This document shows, one piece after another, positions 30,006-37,774 of a DNA stretch of 64,000 nucleotides. The stretch covers positions 23,386 through 87,385 of the forward strand of contig JAFROT010000036.1 of assembly GCA_017429525.1 (NCBI GenBank), in the 5' to 3' direction. The stretch is from Bacteroidaceae bacterium (GTDB taxonomy: Bacteria; Bacteroidota; Bacteroidia; Bacteroidales; Bacteroidaceae). The notes under the pieces are model-generated. The model made no database searches, had not been told where the DNA came from, and worked only from the letters and a program-made list of their open reading frames with translations. Positions within the stretch are counted from its first letter, which is position 1. Every line of letters begins with the position of its first letter. The position numbers were made by a program, and so were the translations under genes.

Positions 30006-31394
30006 ATGGAAGCAGTATTCTCCTACATCATCAACCTCGGCGCATCGGTTATGATGCCCATCCTGTTCACCATCATCGGTCTGTGCATTGGACTTAAGTT
30101 CGGCAAATCGTTGCTCAGCGGCTTGTATGTGGGCGTCGGTTTCGTGGGCCTCGGCATCGTCACGGCTCTGCTGACCAACAACTTCAAGGACCCGCTGACG
30201 AGCATCTCCGACATCTACCACCTGCAACTCAATATCTTCGATATGGGCTGGCCTGCCGCTGCCGCCGTAGCCTACAATACGGCCGTCGGCGCCCTGATTA
30301 TTCCCATCTGCTTAGGCGTTAACTTTCTGATGGTGCTGACGAAGACCACGCGCACCGTCAACATCGACCTGTGGAACTATTGGCACTTCGCCTTCATCGG
30401 CGCCGTGGTCTATTTTGTCAAGGACCAAAGCCTGGCCTGGGGCTACTTCGCAGCCATCGTGTGCTATATGTTCACGCTCGTTATGGCCGACCTGACGGCC
30501 GAGAAGTTCCAGAAACACTACGACCTGGACGGCATCTCGATTCCTCAGCCTTTCTGCCAGAGCTTCGTGCCTTTTGCCATCGCAATCAACTGGTTGCTCG
30601 ACCGCATCCCCGGTTTCTCTAAGCTCGACATCGATGCCGAGGGACTGAAGAAGAAGTTCGGCGTGCTGGGCGAACCGCTCATCCTCGGTGTCATCGTGGG
30701 TGCACTCATCGGAGCCCTCAGCGTGAAGGAATGGAACAGCGATGCCGCCAAGACGATTCTCTCGCTTGGAGTCATCATGGGTGCCGTGATGGAGCTCATC
30801 CCCCGCGTCACGAAGCTGTTCATCGACGGCCTGATGCCCATCAGCCAGAAGACCAAGGAGGTCGTAGAGAAGAACTTCAACGGCAAGAAGGTGCACATCG
30901 GCATGAGCCCTGCCCTCGTCATCGGTCATCCCACGACGCTCGTGGTCTCGCTGCTGCTCATCCCCACCGTGCTGTTCCTGGCCGTCGTGCTGCCCGGCAA
31001 TCAGTTCCTGCCGCTGGCGTCGCTGGCTGGCATGTTCTACCTCTTCCCCATGGTACTGCCCATCACGAAGAACAACGTCGTCAAGACCTTCATCATCGGT
31101 CTCGTGGCCCTCATCTTCGGTCTGTACTTCGTCACCGATATGAGTGCCGACTTCACCTCCGCTGCCAACTCCGTCTATGCTGCCACGCAGGACGCCGCAG
31201 CCAAGGTGCCTGAGGGCTTCCTCGCCGGTGCCCTCGACTTCTGCTCGTCGCTCATCGGCTGGGTCATCTTCCGCGGCTGCAAGAGCCTTGACTACATCGG
31301 TATGGGCCTCCTCGCTGGCTTCACGGTCGTCATGATGTTCATCAACCGGAAACGAATCGTTGAGGACGAAAAGAAGAACGCTAATATAAAGTAA
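30006..31394 (+). CDS. Orphan PTS galactitol/ascorbate-type EIIC permease
   Basis: 462 residues from ATG 30006; an upstream extension to 29868 would run through the repeat element. It has about ten hydrophobic helices and matches the EIIC-GAT family (galactitol EIIC): PILFTIIGLCIGLKFGKSL at the N-terminus, LDIDAEGLKKKFGVLGEP in the central loop, and IGMSPALVIGHPTTLVVSL. No EIIA or EIIB gene lies nearby, and a full phosphotransferase system would be unusual in Bacteroidales, so it probably works as a plain secondary transporter. The kduI-like gene follows by 20 bp, so a role in moving uronate-derived sugars is the best guess. Confidence 0.85.
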   Translation: MEAVFSYIINLGASVMMPILFTIIGLCIGLKFGKSLLSGLYVGVGFVGLGIVTALLTNNFKDPLTSISDIYHLQLNIFDMGWPAAAAVAYNTAVGALIIPICLGVNFLMVLTKTTRTVNIDLWNYWHFAFIGAVVYFVKDQSLAWGYFAAIVCYMFTLVMADLTAEKFQKHYDLDGISIPQPFCQSFVPFAIAINWLLDRIPGFSKLDIDAEGLKKKFGVLGEPLILGVIVGALIGALSVKEWNSDAAKTILSLGVIMGAVMELIPRVTKLFIDGLMPISQKTKEVVEKNFNGKKVHIGMSPALVIGHPTTLVVSLLLIPTVLFLAVVLPGNQFLPLASLAGMFYLFPMVLPITKNNVVKTFIIGLVALIFGLYFVTDMSADFTSAANSVYAATQDAAAKVPEGFLAGALDFCSSLIGWVIFRGCKSLDYIGMGLLAGFTVVMMFINRKRIVEDEKKNANIK

Positions 31395-31414
31395 CATCAA
31401 AAAAATAATTCACA

Positions 31415-32389
31415 ATGAAAAAGTTATTTCTTTCTTTAGCCCTGCTGGCAACCGCATTGGCTTCCCCCGCACAGCAGAAAGTTCATTTCCAGACAGCCTG
31501 CCATCCCGAGGACGTGAAGCACTACGACACCAAGACGCTGCGTGATCGCTTCGTCATGGAGAAGGTCATGGTTGCCGACGAGATTAACCTGACTTATTCC
31601 CACTACGACCGCTTCATCTTCGGTGGCGCAATGCCTGTCACGAAGACATTGAAGCTGGAGAACTTCCTCGAACTGGGCCTCGACGTAGATCCCGGCATCA
31701 CGGACAAGTACTTCCTCTACAACCGCGAGCTCGGCGTCGTCAACTGCGGTCAGGGAGATGGCGTTGTCATCGTTGATGGCAAGGAGTATGCCCTCTCACC
31801 GAAGGAAGCCCTCTACATCGGTCGCGGTCACATCGGCAAGGGCAAGGACGTGAATAAGGAAGTCCTCTTCCGCTCGAAGGACGCCTCGAAACCCGCTAAG
31901 TTCTACCTCAACAGCGCTACAGCCCACCAGCACTACAAGACGCAGTGGATCACCCTCGACGGCCGTAAGGGCTCGCTGAAGGCTGCTGTCTGGGGCCCCG
32001 TAGGTTCGCTCGAGGAGTGCAACAACCGCACCGTCTACAAGCTTATCGTCAACGACGTGCTCGAGGAAGGTCCCTGCCAGCTGCAGCTCGGACTGACGCA
32101 GCTGAATCCCGGTGCTGCTTGGAACACCATGCCTCCTCACACCCACGGCCGCCGTATCGAGGCCTACTACTACTTCAACCTGCCCGAAGATCAGACCATC
32201 GCTCACATCATGGGCGAGCCTCAGGAGAGCCGAGTCGTATGGCTCCACAACGAGCAGGCCATCATGTCGCCCGAATGGAGCATCCATGCTGCCGCCGGCA
32301 CCTACTACTACACCTTCATCTGGGGTATGGCGGGCGAGAACCTCTACTACAACGACAAGGACAACATCCCTGTCATCAATCTGCAATAA
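31415..32389 (+). CDS. kduI: 5-keto-4-deoxyuronate isomerase (KduI) with an N-terminal signal peptide
   Basis: 324 residues against about 278 for E. coli KduI. The extra N-terminal piece is a textbook signal peptide ([20 protein letters not shown]), so export to the periplasm is predicted. The mature part matches KduI throughout: [50 protein letters not shown]. The zinc ligands are kept as His242, His244, Glu249 ([15 protein letters not shown]) and His291 (WSIHAAAGT). A ~15-residue insertion lies in the middle. KduI converts 5-keto-4-deoxyuronate, the product of unsaturated uronides from pectin or glycosaminoglycans, to 2,5-diketo-3-deoxygluconate. The upstream EIIC-type permease may take up the product. 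Confidence 0.93.
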   Translation: MKKLFLSLALLATALASPAQQKVHFQTACHPEDVKHYDTKTLRDRFVMEKVMVADEINLTYSHYDRFIFGGAMPVTKTLKLENFLELGLDVDPGITDKYFLYNRELGVVNCGQGDGVVIVDGKEYALSPKEALYIGRGHIGKGKDVNKEVLFRSKDASKPAKFYLNSATAHQHYKTQWITLDGRKGSLKAAVWGPVGSLEECNNRTVYKLIVNDVLEEGPCQLQLGLTQLNPGAAWNTMPPHTHGRRIEAYYYFNLPEDQTIAHIMGEPQESRVVWLHNEQAIMSPEWSIHAAAGTYYYTFIWGMAGENLYYNDKDNIPVINLQ

Positions 32390-32415
32390 GCCAAGAATCC
32401 CTTTATCCCATACGA

Positions 32416-32452
32416 ACGGGGCTGTGTCAAGCATCAGTTGACACAGCCCCGT
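32416..32452 (+). terminator. Strong terminator after kduI
   Basis: A perfect 15-bp stem: ACGGGGCTGTGTCAA (32416-32430) pairs with TTGACACAGCCCCGT (32438-32452), loop of 7, followed by TGCTGTT. Confidence 0.85.
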
Positions 32453-32542
32453 TGCTGTTAGCGACTATAGCCTCAGCCCGATACGCTCATAAGCATCGCC
32501 TACTGCGCCTGTATCCATGAGCGTTTTCATCTGAATGTATTC

Positions 32543-32701
32543 GTTATTCGGTCGCGACCGAATAACACGAACATCTATATGTATCGCACGATGCGTCTAT
32601 ATGTATCGCCCAATGCGTCTATATGTATCAGCCGATACGTCCTTATCTTCAGGCCGATGCGACCGTTCGCTTCAAGCTGAAGGACCGTTCGCATCGACTC
32701 A
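32543..32701 (+). repeat. 22-bp tandem array, locus 2, beginning with the 24-bp palindrome
   Basis: The perfect palindrome (half GTTATTCGGTCG) at 32543-32566 is identical to that of locus 1. Units of 22 bp then start at 32570, 32592, 32614, 32636, 32658 and 32680. Cores: ACATCTATATGTATCGC, GCGTCTATATGTATCGCC, GCGTCTATATGTATCAGCC, ACGTCCTTATCTTCAGGCC, GCGACCGTTCGCTTCAAGC and GGACCGTTCGCATCGAC. A 14-bp palindrome (TGCCTCTTGAGGCA, 32702-32715) follows, 14 bp from the stop of the PI-PLC-like gene. Confidence 0.85.
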
Positions 32702-32728
32702 TGCCTCTTGAGGCAAGACAATCAGCGA

Positions 32729-33925
32729 TTATTTCACCACCATTTTCTTGCCCGTGATGACGTAGATGCCCTTGCCCGTCACGCTGACCCGACGACCACT
32801 CAGGTCATAGAGATGGCTTTCGGCATCGCCTTCGTTGGCGGTAACATCAGCATTTTCCTTCCCGTTCCCGTTAGCGTCAAGATCCCATATCCCCGAGGGA
32901 ACGAAGAAATTGTTCTCGATGATCGCCTGCGTGAGCGCAAGGCTTTTGACTTCAAAATCGTTAGAAGTATCTACGCCTGCAAAATCCATCATCACGAGGC
33001 CCATCGGTCCGTGATGCTCTGCAAGCCATTCAATGACGGCAGCGTTCTGTGTAGCCGCATTGTCGCGATAGCCATCGCTCGTCGCCACCGTGCTGCCGAA
33101 GAACGACGTCGTCAGCGAGTAACCCGAAGTATGATTGATGACCCAAAGGCGGTTGTTCTTGTTCTGCTCTGCCGAGTACTGCAGCAGCGTGAGGATGCTC
33201 TGACGCTTCGTCTCCTTAGCGCCTTCGGCCGTGCATTCATAGAAGTCCTGAATATAGCAGGGACCTTGCAGCGTACTACGGCCCCTGATCTTCCCGTTCT
33301 TCTGACTGCTGAAGGCTGAGCTATGCCCCCAGCCGCTGATGAACCCGCCCACGGGCACCGATGCGTAGGCATCCCGGCTGAGCACAAGCAGCTTGCCGCG
33401 CATCTCGCCCATCGTCATCAGAGGCTTGAAGTTGACAACATGACTCGCCGTGGGTTCGCTGCCCAGGAGCGCTGTCATCATCCCGTTCCAACTGCTGCTG
33501 TTGCCGTCGCCATCCGTCTCATGGCGGATGATGACGATTGCCGCCTCCGTCGGATGTTCGTCCAACAGGTTGCAGAGCGTCGTGAACGCCTCCTCGAGAG
33601 TCAGACTTGTCTGAATGATGCCGTGGTTGATGCGTAGCTCCGTGCCGTCGACACAAGGCCGAAGGTCGAAGGCACGAATGCCGCTCTCCCACTGCTCAGA
33701 GATAGTCTTGTCCTGCGTACGGGCAAAGCTCTCGCCGAAATCCGCAATGAATTCCATAAATCCATTGCCTGTGCCTGCATCATGAGCACCGGGGATAGAG
33801 AGCCGACTGACGTAGGTGTCATCGCTCACACGTCCCATCCAGTCGTCGGCACGTACTGACTGCATACCCACGAACTGAAGGAGTAAGACAGCCAGCACGC
33901 AGAATCCGTATGTTCCAACTTTCAT
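32729..33925 (-). CDS. Secreted PI-PLC X-domain protein with GKK tail
   Basis: 398 residues from the ATG at 33925, chosen because it opens a signal peptide (MKVGTYGFCVLAVLLLQFVGMQSVRA); the frame is open 31 codons further upstream. Phosphatidylinositol-specific phospholipase C X domain with candidate catalytic His48 (SIPGAHDAGT) and His101 (LRINHGI), plus the EQWESGIRAFDLRP and IVIIRHE motifs. Tail LYDLSGRRVSV...GIYVITGKKMVVK. Bacterial members cleave PI or GPI anchors without calcium. It starts 28 bp after the M60 protease gene and is last in the mucin-directed operon. GPI-anchored host proteins are a plausible but unproven target. Confidence 0.88.
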   Translation of the reverse strand: MKVGTYGFCVLAVLLLQFVGMQSVRADDWMGRVSDDTYVSRLSIPGAHDAGTGNGFMEFIADFGESFARTQDKTISEQWESGIRAFDLRPCVDGTELRINHGIIQTSLTLEEAFTTLCNLLDEHPTEAAIVIIRHETDGDGNSSSWNGMMTALLGSEPTASHVVNFKPLMTMGEMRGKLLVLSRDAYASVPVGGFISGWGHSSAFSSQKNGKIRGRSTLQGPCYIQDFYECTAEGAKETKRQSILTLLQYSAEQNKNNRLWVINHTSGYSLTTSFFGSTVATSDGYRDNAATQNAAVIEWLAEHHGPMGLVMMDFAGVDTSNDFEVKSLALTQAIIENNFFVPSGIWDLDANGNGKENADVTANEGDAESHLYDLSGRRVSVTGKGIYVITGKKMVVK

Positions 33926-33953
33926 AATAAGAATTCTATATCTAAGACTCCTC

Positions 33954-36900
33954 TTATTTTCCAAGGATGATATTGACGAGCGCCGTGACATCAGCAATCG
34001 TAACGGCGCCATCGCCATTGACGTCAGCCACTCCTACCGTGTCCATCGAACTGCCAAGGATGATGTTGACAAGAGCCGTCACGTCAGCTATCGTCACGCT
34101 GCCGTCGGCATTCACGTCGCCAAGGCCTACGAGCGTGACGGGATAGAAAGCCCAGTCATTGTTGCCGTTCAAGGTGGTCGGAACAGTAGTGCCCCATCCG
34201 ACGACAGAACTATCAACTCCCGAGTAAGCCCAATTGGCATCGAGGATTAAGCCTCCATCCTCAGCCTGCAAGTAGAAGTGGCCATCGGTGTTGGCAATCT
34301 TGGCGATAGTAATGCGCTGCGTCATCGTCGGAAGCACGGGAACAGCAATGCTTTGCTCTATCTTACCGAAGTAGTTGCCGTAGCCAGTCTGAAGATAATA
34401 CTTCCCATCACCAGCATCCAAGAGCCGAACAAGATGCCTACAGGCATCCACAGCCTTGCCCGAGGGTGCGGTCAGCGTATTATACAACGTATGCGAGGAC
34501 ACCTGTTCATAGAGGTATCCATGATAGTAATCAGTACCTTCATAATTAATAACACCTCTGTCATACATCACATACCATTGGCCTGTAGCCAAGTTTGCAG
34601 CAGCTTCGGAAGCTACTTTGATATAATAGCCATTGAGTTCTTCGAGCGGTTCATTGGAGAGTGTAGGTGTATAAATAGGCTCAACAGCATTGATGACAAA
34701 CAAACAGCCATCATCATCTGTTTTGCCACCACCGCCCCAATTGTAAAGCTTGAAGCTATAGGCATTTGTCGTCTGGTTGAACTGAGTTGAGCCACTGAAG
34801 ATGATATAATAATCATCAACAGCCTGAACCTTCCAACCACTTGATGGCTGAGTCTCGGACGTAGAGATTTGGGCATTATATGAGGCTGAAGGATTGATAT
34901 AGGAACCATCATCGCGGTTTACAATATCGAAGGACTCCGTCTCACCTTCCCGAGCAACAAACCTCCATTGCATTGAGCTGCTGATAGTCGAAGCGCTTGT
35001 TCCGACGAGACCTCCGCCGACACCCTGGCTCTCTATGTATCGCCCTGGAGCGCGCTTGGCATTGAATGTATACCACATATCAGTCTTCGGGAAATCACTC
35101 ACATCAATACTCTCGTCTCTCGCCATTGCAGCATCAGTGCCATCGCCCGCTGCGGCCTTGATGACGTAGCCGCTCCTGAGACCATCCTCGTCGAAGGCTG
35201 CGGCTGGGAGTGTGAACGTAGTGGTGTTATATACTCCTACGAGGTTGCCGCTGGCATCATAAAGCTTAAAGCCTACGGCCCCCGTGCCACTTACGGTGAC
35301 ATTTCCGCGCTCGCTGACGTTGAAGCTATAGTCCGAACAGGGCTCGTCGAAGGTAGTGTACTGACCCGTCTCGCCATAAGCGCCATCTGCTACATTAGTG
35401 CCATCGTAAGTCTTCCGCACCTCACCTTCGGCATGGCCTTCATAAGTCGCCAAGGGTGCGGTGATGCGGTCCTCAATGAACATAATGTTGCTCTTCGGAT
35501 ACTTCTTTGCTGCAACATAAGCCTTGGCCTCATCAATCATTGCCTGCGTAACATAGACGTAATAAGTTACATAGTCACCAATCTGCTGATAGTAGTTGCC
35601 CGTGTTGACGCCGTTGATTGTCTGTGCCTCCTGATAAGGTGGCAAGATGAAGAAGCTATAGACTTCAAAGAACTCCGTTAGGTCCACTTGGGCTACGTCA
35701 CAGCAGGTCTTGTAGAACTTCAGGTAGTCCTCGCTGGCTGGCACAGGCGTGCCAGATCTAAGGGTCATCGGCGACTGGCGGAACGCACGGAAAAGGTTGG
35801 GGAAGAAGTCGGTATCGTAGCCAGCCTGATGGAAGTACTGATACAGCTGAGTGTAGAGATGCAGGCAGTCCCAGGTTCCGTCAGATGCTACGCGCTGGGG
35901 CCACGACTCGCCATTCTGCCAACGGTCGAAGGAACTACGCAGACTGTTGACACGCGATGTGTAACGGCCCTGCCAGTCGAGAGCGGCATTAGAGAACGTA
36001 TTGTTTGAAATCTCCGTAGTGCCAATCATCTGAATCAGCCGCTGCCGGTTGTGCCCTTGCTCATGGGCAATCGTCCAAAGGCTACCAGAAGACTGCTGCA
36101 GCTGGTCGACATTGAAGAGGCCGGCGTAAGCTGCTTCATAGTAGTTCGTCCCGTAGGTCGTGGCGTGGGGGTTGCCGCTGCCGGCATGACCTGTTACAGA
36201 ATATACGTTATTGCAATACTCGTCAAAGTCGCCACGAGCAGTCAGGTCATCCTGCAGCTGGGCTGTGCCAGTCCAGTAGTTCATCATTTCTTCAACCTTC
36301 ATATCTATGCCTAAGGCACTGATGAGCAAGTCGCGATAAAGGTTGAAGACATGCGTTGAGCTTTTTAGGCAAAACGTTTCCTCCGTCATGAGATAGGCCT
36401 TCATAGCCGCAAAGTCGGCATTGGTGAAGCTGCGCGTAAGGTCGAAACAGCCTTGAACGATTCCGCCCTCAACATGTACTGTCACAGGGGCGTAGGTGGC
36501 AATAGGCGTGTAGGGGGCTGCGCCGTCTGTGGTATTATCCACCTCGTAGAAGACGAAGCAGTTGCCGCTCGCAGCTACAAGAATAACATTCATACCCTCA
36601 TGCAACGCATACTGCGAGCCTGACGCCTGCCCGTAGCCAGCAATCTCAAGTTTCACGGTCTGCCCGTAAGGAATTGTTCCTACATAAACCTGGAGCACCT
36701 CGCCAGCCTTAGCATAAATGCCCGTTGGATTGCTCAGCCGCCCGAAGTGATGGCCATAACCTAAGATGCCTGTCCAGCGGTCGCCGCTGCTATAGGCCTT
36801 GTAGTCAGCCACGCGGAAGGTCTTTTCAGTCTTATCCCAACCGGAATAAGTTGTCCAACTGTTGTTCTTCACTTTGAGGGCCATATTCCGAACGGTTGTG

Positions 36901-37505
36901 GGCAGGGCACTCATAGCCGAGCGCAGGTTGGCATCGCTCATCGAGGCGTAACTGCTCCTGAGCTCGGTGCAGGCAGTGGAGGTGAAGAACTTCGTTAGCT
37001 GGGCTGCTGAGACCTCTGTCAAAGCCGTTTTCTGGGCCTCGAGAGCAGTCTCGTCCACTTCAACTGGTTCCAACCGCCACACCGAAGCATCTGCATCAGT
37101 GTACCATAGAACAACATTATAGGACTGCGTGGCAGCACAGTGCGGGCCTGCGTTCCATTTATCCGTGAAGGTAAAAGTGCCATCAGATTCAGTAAGCGCA
37201 AAGCTTTTAGCATTGGTGTCAGTAGTATAGACGACAGACCATGAACCACATGTCGTCACAAAGCGGTCTGACAGAGCATTCTTTATGGTGACATTACTTC
37301 CCGAGACATTCAAGTACCACACTTGAGAGAAGTTGCCTTCCAGCAGTGCAGCCGTCGTCAACGAGTGCTCGCTGATATTCTCTGTTATATAACGCCCGGC
37401 ATAAATGTTGCTTACGATGCGATAGTATCCTGAGCTGACTGCCGAGGAAGCCGAACAGCTGAGAACCAAAAGGGCCAAGACGAAAATTTGTCGAAGGTAT
37501 TTCAT
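33954..37505 (-). CDS. Secreted M60-like (enhancin/mucinase) metalloprotease with dockerin-like repeats
   Basis: 1183 residues. Signal peptide 1-22 (MKYLRQIFVLALLVLSCSASSA). An N-terminal trefoil-like module (about 25-145) precedes the peptidase M60 domain (about 230-690) with the gluzincin motif HEQGH (His481, Glu482, His485) and third ligand candidate Glu498. Then come beta modules, a ~150-residue module (975-1126) also found in the sialidase upstream, and two dockerin-like calcium repeats at the C-terminus (GDVNADGSVTIADVTALVN and VADVNGDGAVTIADVTALVN). M60 enzymes cleave O-glycosylated mucin-type proteins. The Cys at position 17 is within the signal peptide and does not form an obvious lipobox. 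Confidence 0.92.
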   Translation of the reverse strand: MKYLRQIFVLALLVLSCSASSAVSSGYYRIVSNIYAGRYITENISEHSLTTAALLEGNFSQVWYLNVSGSNVTIKNALSDRFVTTCGSWSVVYTTDTNAKSFALTESDGTFTFTDKWNAGPHCAATQSYNVVLWYTDADASVWRLEPVEVDETALEAQKTALTEVSAAQLTKFFTSTACTELRSSYASMSDANLRSAMSALPTTVRNMALKVKNNSWTTYSGWDKTEKTFRVADYKAYSSGDRWTGILGYGHHFGRLSNPTGIYAKAGEVLQVYVGTIPYGQTVKLEIAGYGQASGSQYALHEGMNVILVAASGNCFVFYEVDNTTDGAAPYTPIATYAPVTVHVEGGIVQGCFDLTRSFTNADFAAMKAYLMTEETFCLKSSTHVFNLYRDLLISALGIDMKVEEMMNYWTGTAQLQDDLTARGDFDEYCNNVYSVTGHAGSGNPHATTYGTNYYEAAYAGLFNVDQLQQSSGSLWTIAHEQGHNRQRLIQMIGTTEISNNTFSNAALDWQGRYTSRVNSLRSSFDRWQNGESWPQRVASDGTWDCLHLYTQLYQYFHQAGYDTDFFPNLFRAFRQSPMTLRSGTPVPASEDYLKFYKTCCDVAQVDLTEFFEVYSFFILPPYQEAQTINGVNTGNYYQQIGDYVTYYVYVTQAMIDEAKAYVAAKKYPKSNIMFIEDRITAPLATYEGHAEGEVRKTYDGTNVADGAYGETGQYTTFDEPCSDYSFNVSERGNVTVSGTGAVGFKLYDASGNLVGVYNTTTFTLPAAAFDEDGLRSGYVIKAAAGDGTDAAMARDESIDVSDFPKTDMWYTFNAKRAPGRYIESQGVGGGLVGTSASTISSSMQWRFVAREGETESFDIVNRDDGSYINPSASYNAQISTSETQPSSGWKVQAVDDYYIIFSGSTQFNQTTNAYSFKLYNWGGGGKTDDDGCLFVINAVEPIYTPTLSNEPLEELNGYYIKVASEAAANLATGQWYVMYDRGVINYEGTDYYHGYLYEQVSSHTLYNTLTAPSGKAVDACRHLVRLLDAGDGKYYLQTGYGNYFGKIEQSIAVPVLPTMTQRITIAKIANTDGHFYLQAEDGGLILDANWAYSGVDSSVVGWGTTVPTTLNGNNDWAFYPVTLVGLGDVNADGSVTIADVTALVNIILGSSMDTVGVADVNGDGAVTIADVTALVNIILGK

Positions 37506-37541
37506 TATTCGCTTAATTTAAAGTTTTGTGGCTTTCTGCCG

Positions 37542-37733
37542 TTACTGCTTCGACCAATCGTCATCCCACACCGTGCGGCCAGAGCCGCTGCGATCGACCT
37601 TTACATCTCCTTCTATCCCTTCATCGAAATGATCTGAGACGTTGCCTCCTCCTTCCAAACTCGGTTCGAGGAGATGCGACTGAAACTGATAGACAAGGAC
37701 TTCAACCTTGGGACACATATATTTCTTTTTCAT
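37542..37733 (-). CDS. Small acidic peptide (63 aa) upstream of the M60 protease
   Basis: 63 residues, MKKKYMCPKVEVLVYQ... ending GRTVWDDDWSKQ. It lies between the sialidase and M60 genes on the same strand with gaps of 41 and 36 bp. Its start, M-x-K-x-Y-x-x-P-x-[VL]-x-V, is repeated in the small ORF upstream of the C10 protease (63434-63622). There is no signal peptide or membrane helix; the C-terminal half is rich in Gly, Asp and Ser. I do not know a function. Consistent position before large secreted hydrolases and conservation between the two loci argue that it is translated. Confidence 0.7.
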   Translation of the reverse strand: MKKKYMCPKVEVLVYQFQSHLLEPSLEGGGNVSDHFDEGIEGDVKVDRSGSGRTVWDDDWSKQ

Positions 37734-37774
37734 TTCTTTAGTCTGATTTTAGTTCAAAGAATCATGAGTAGCCA

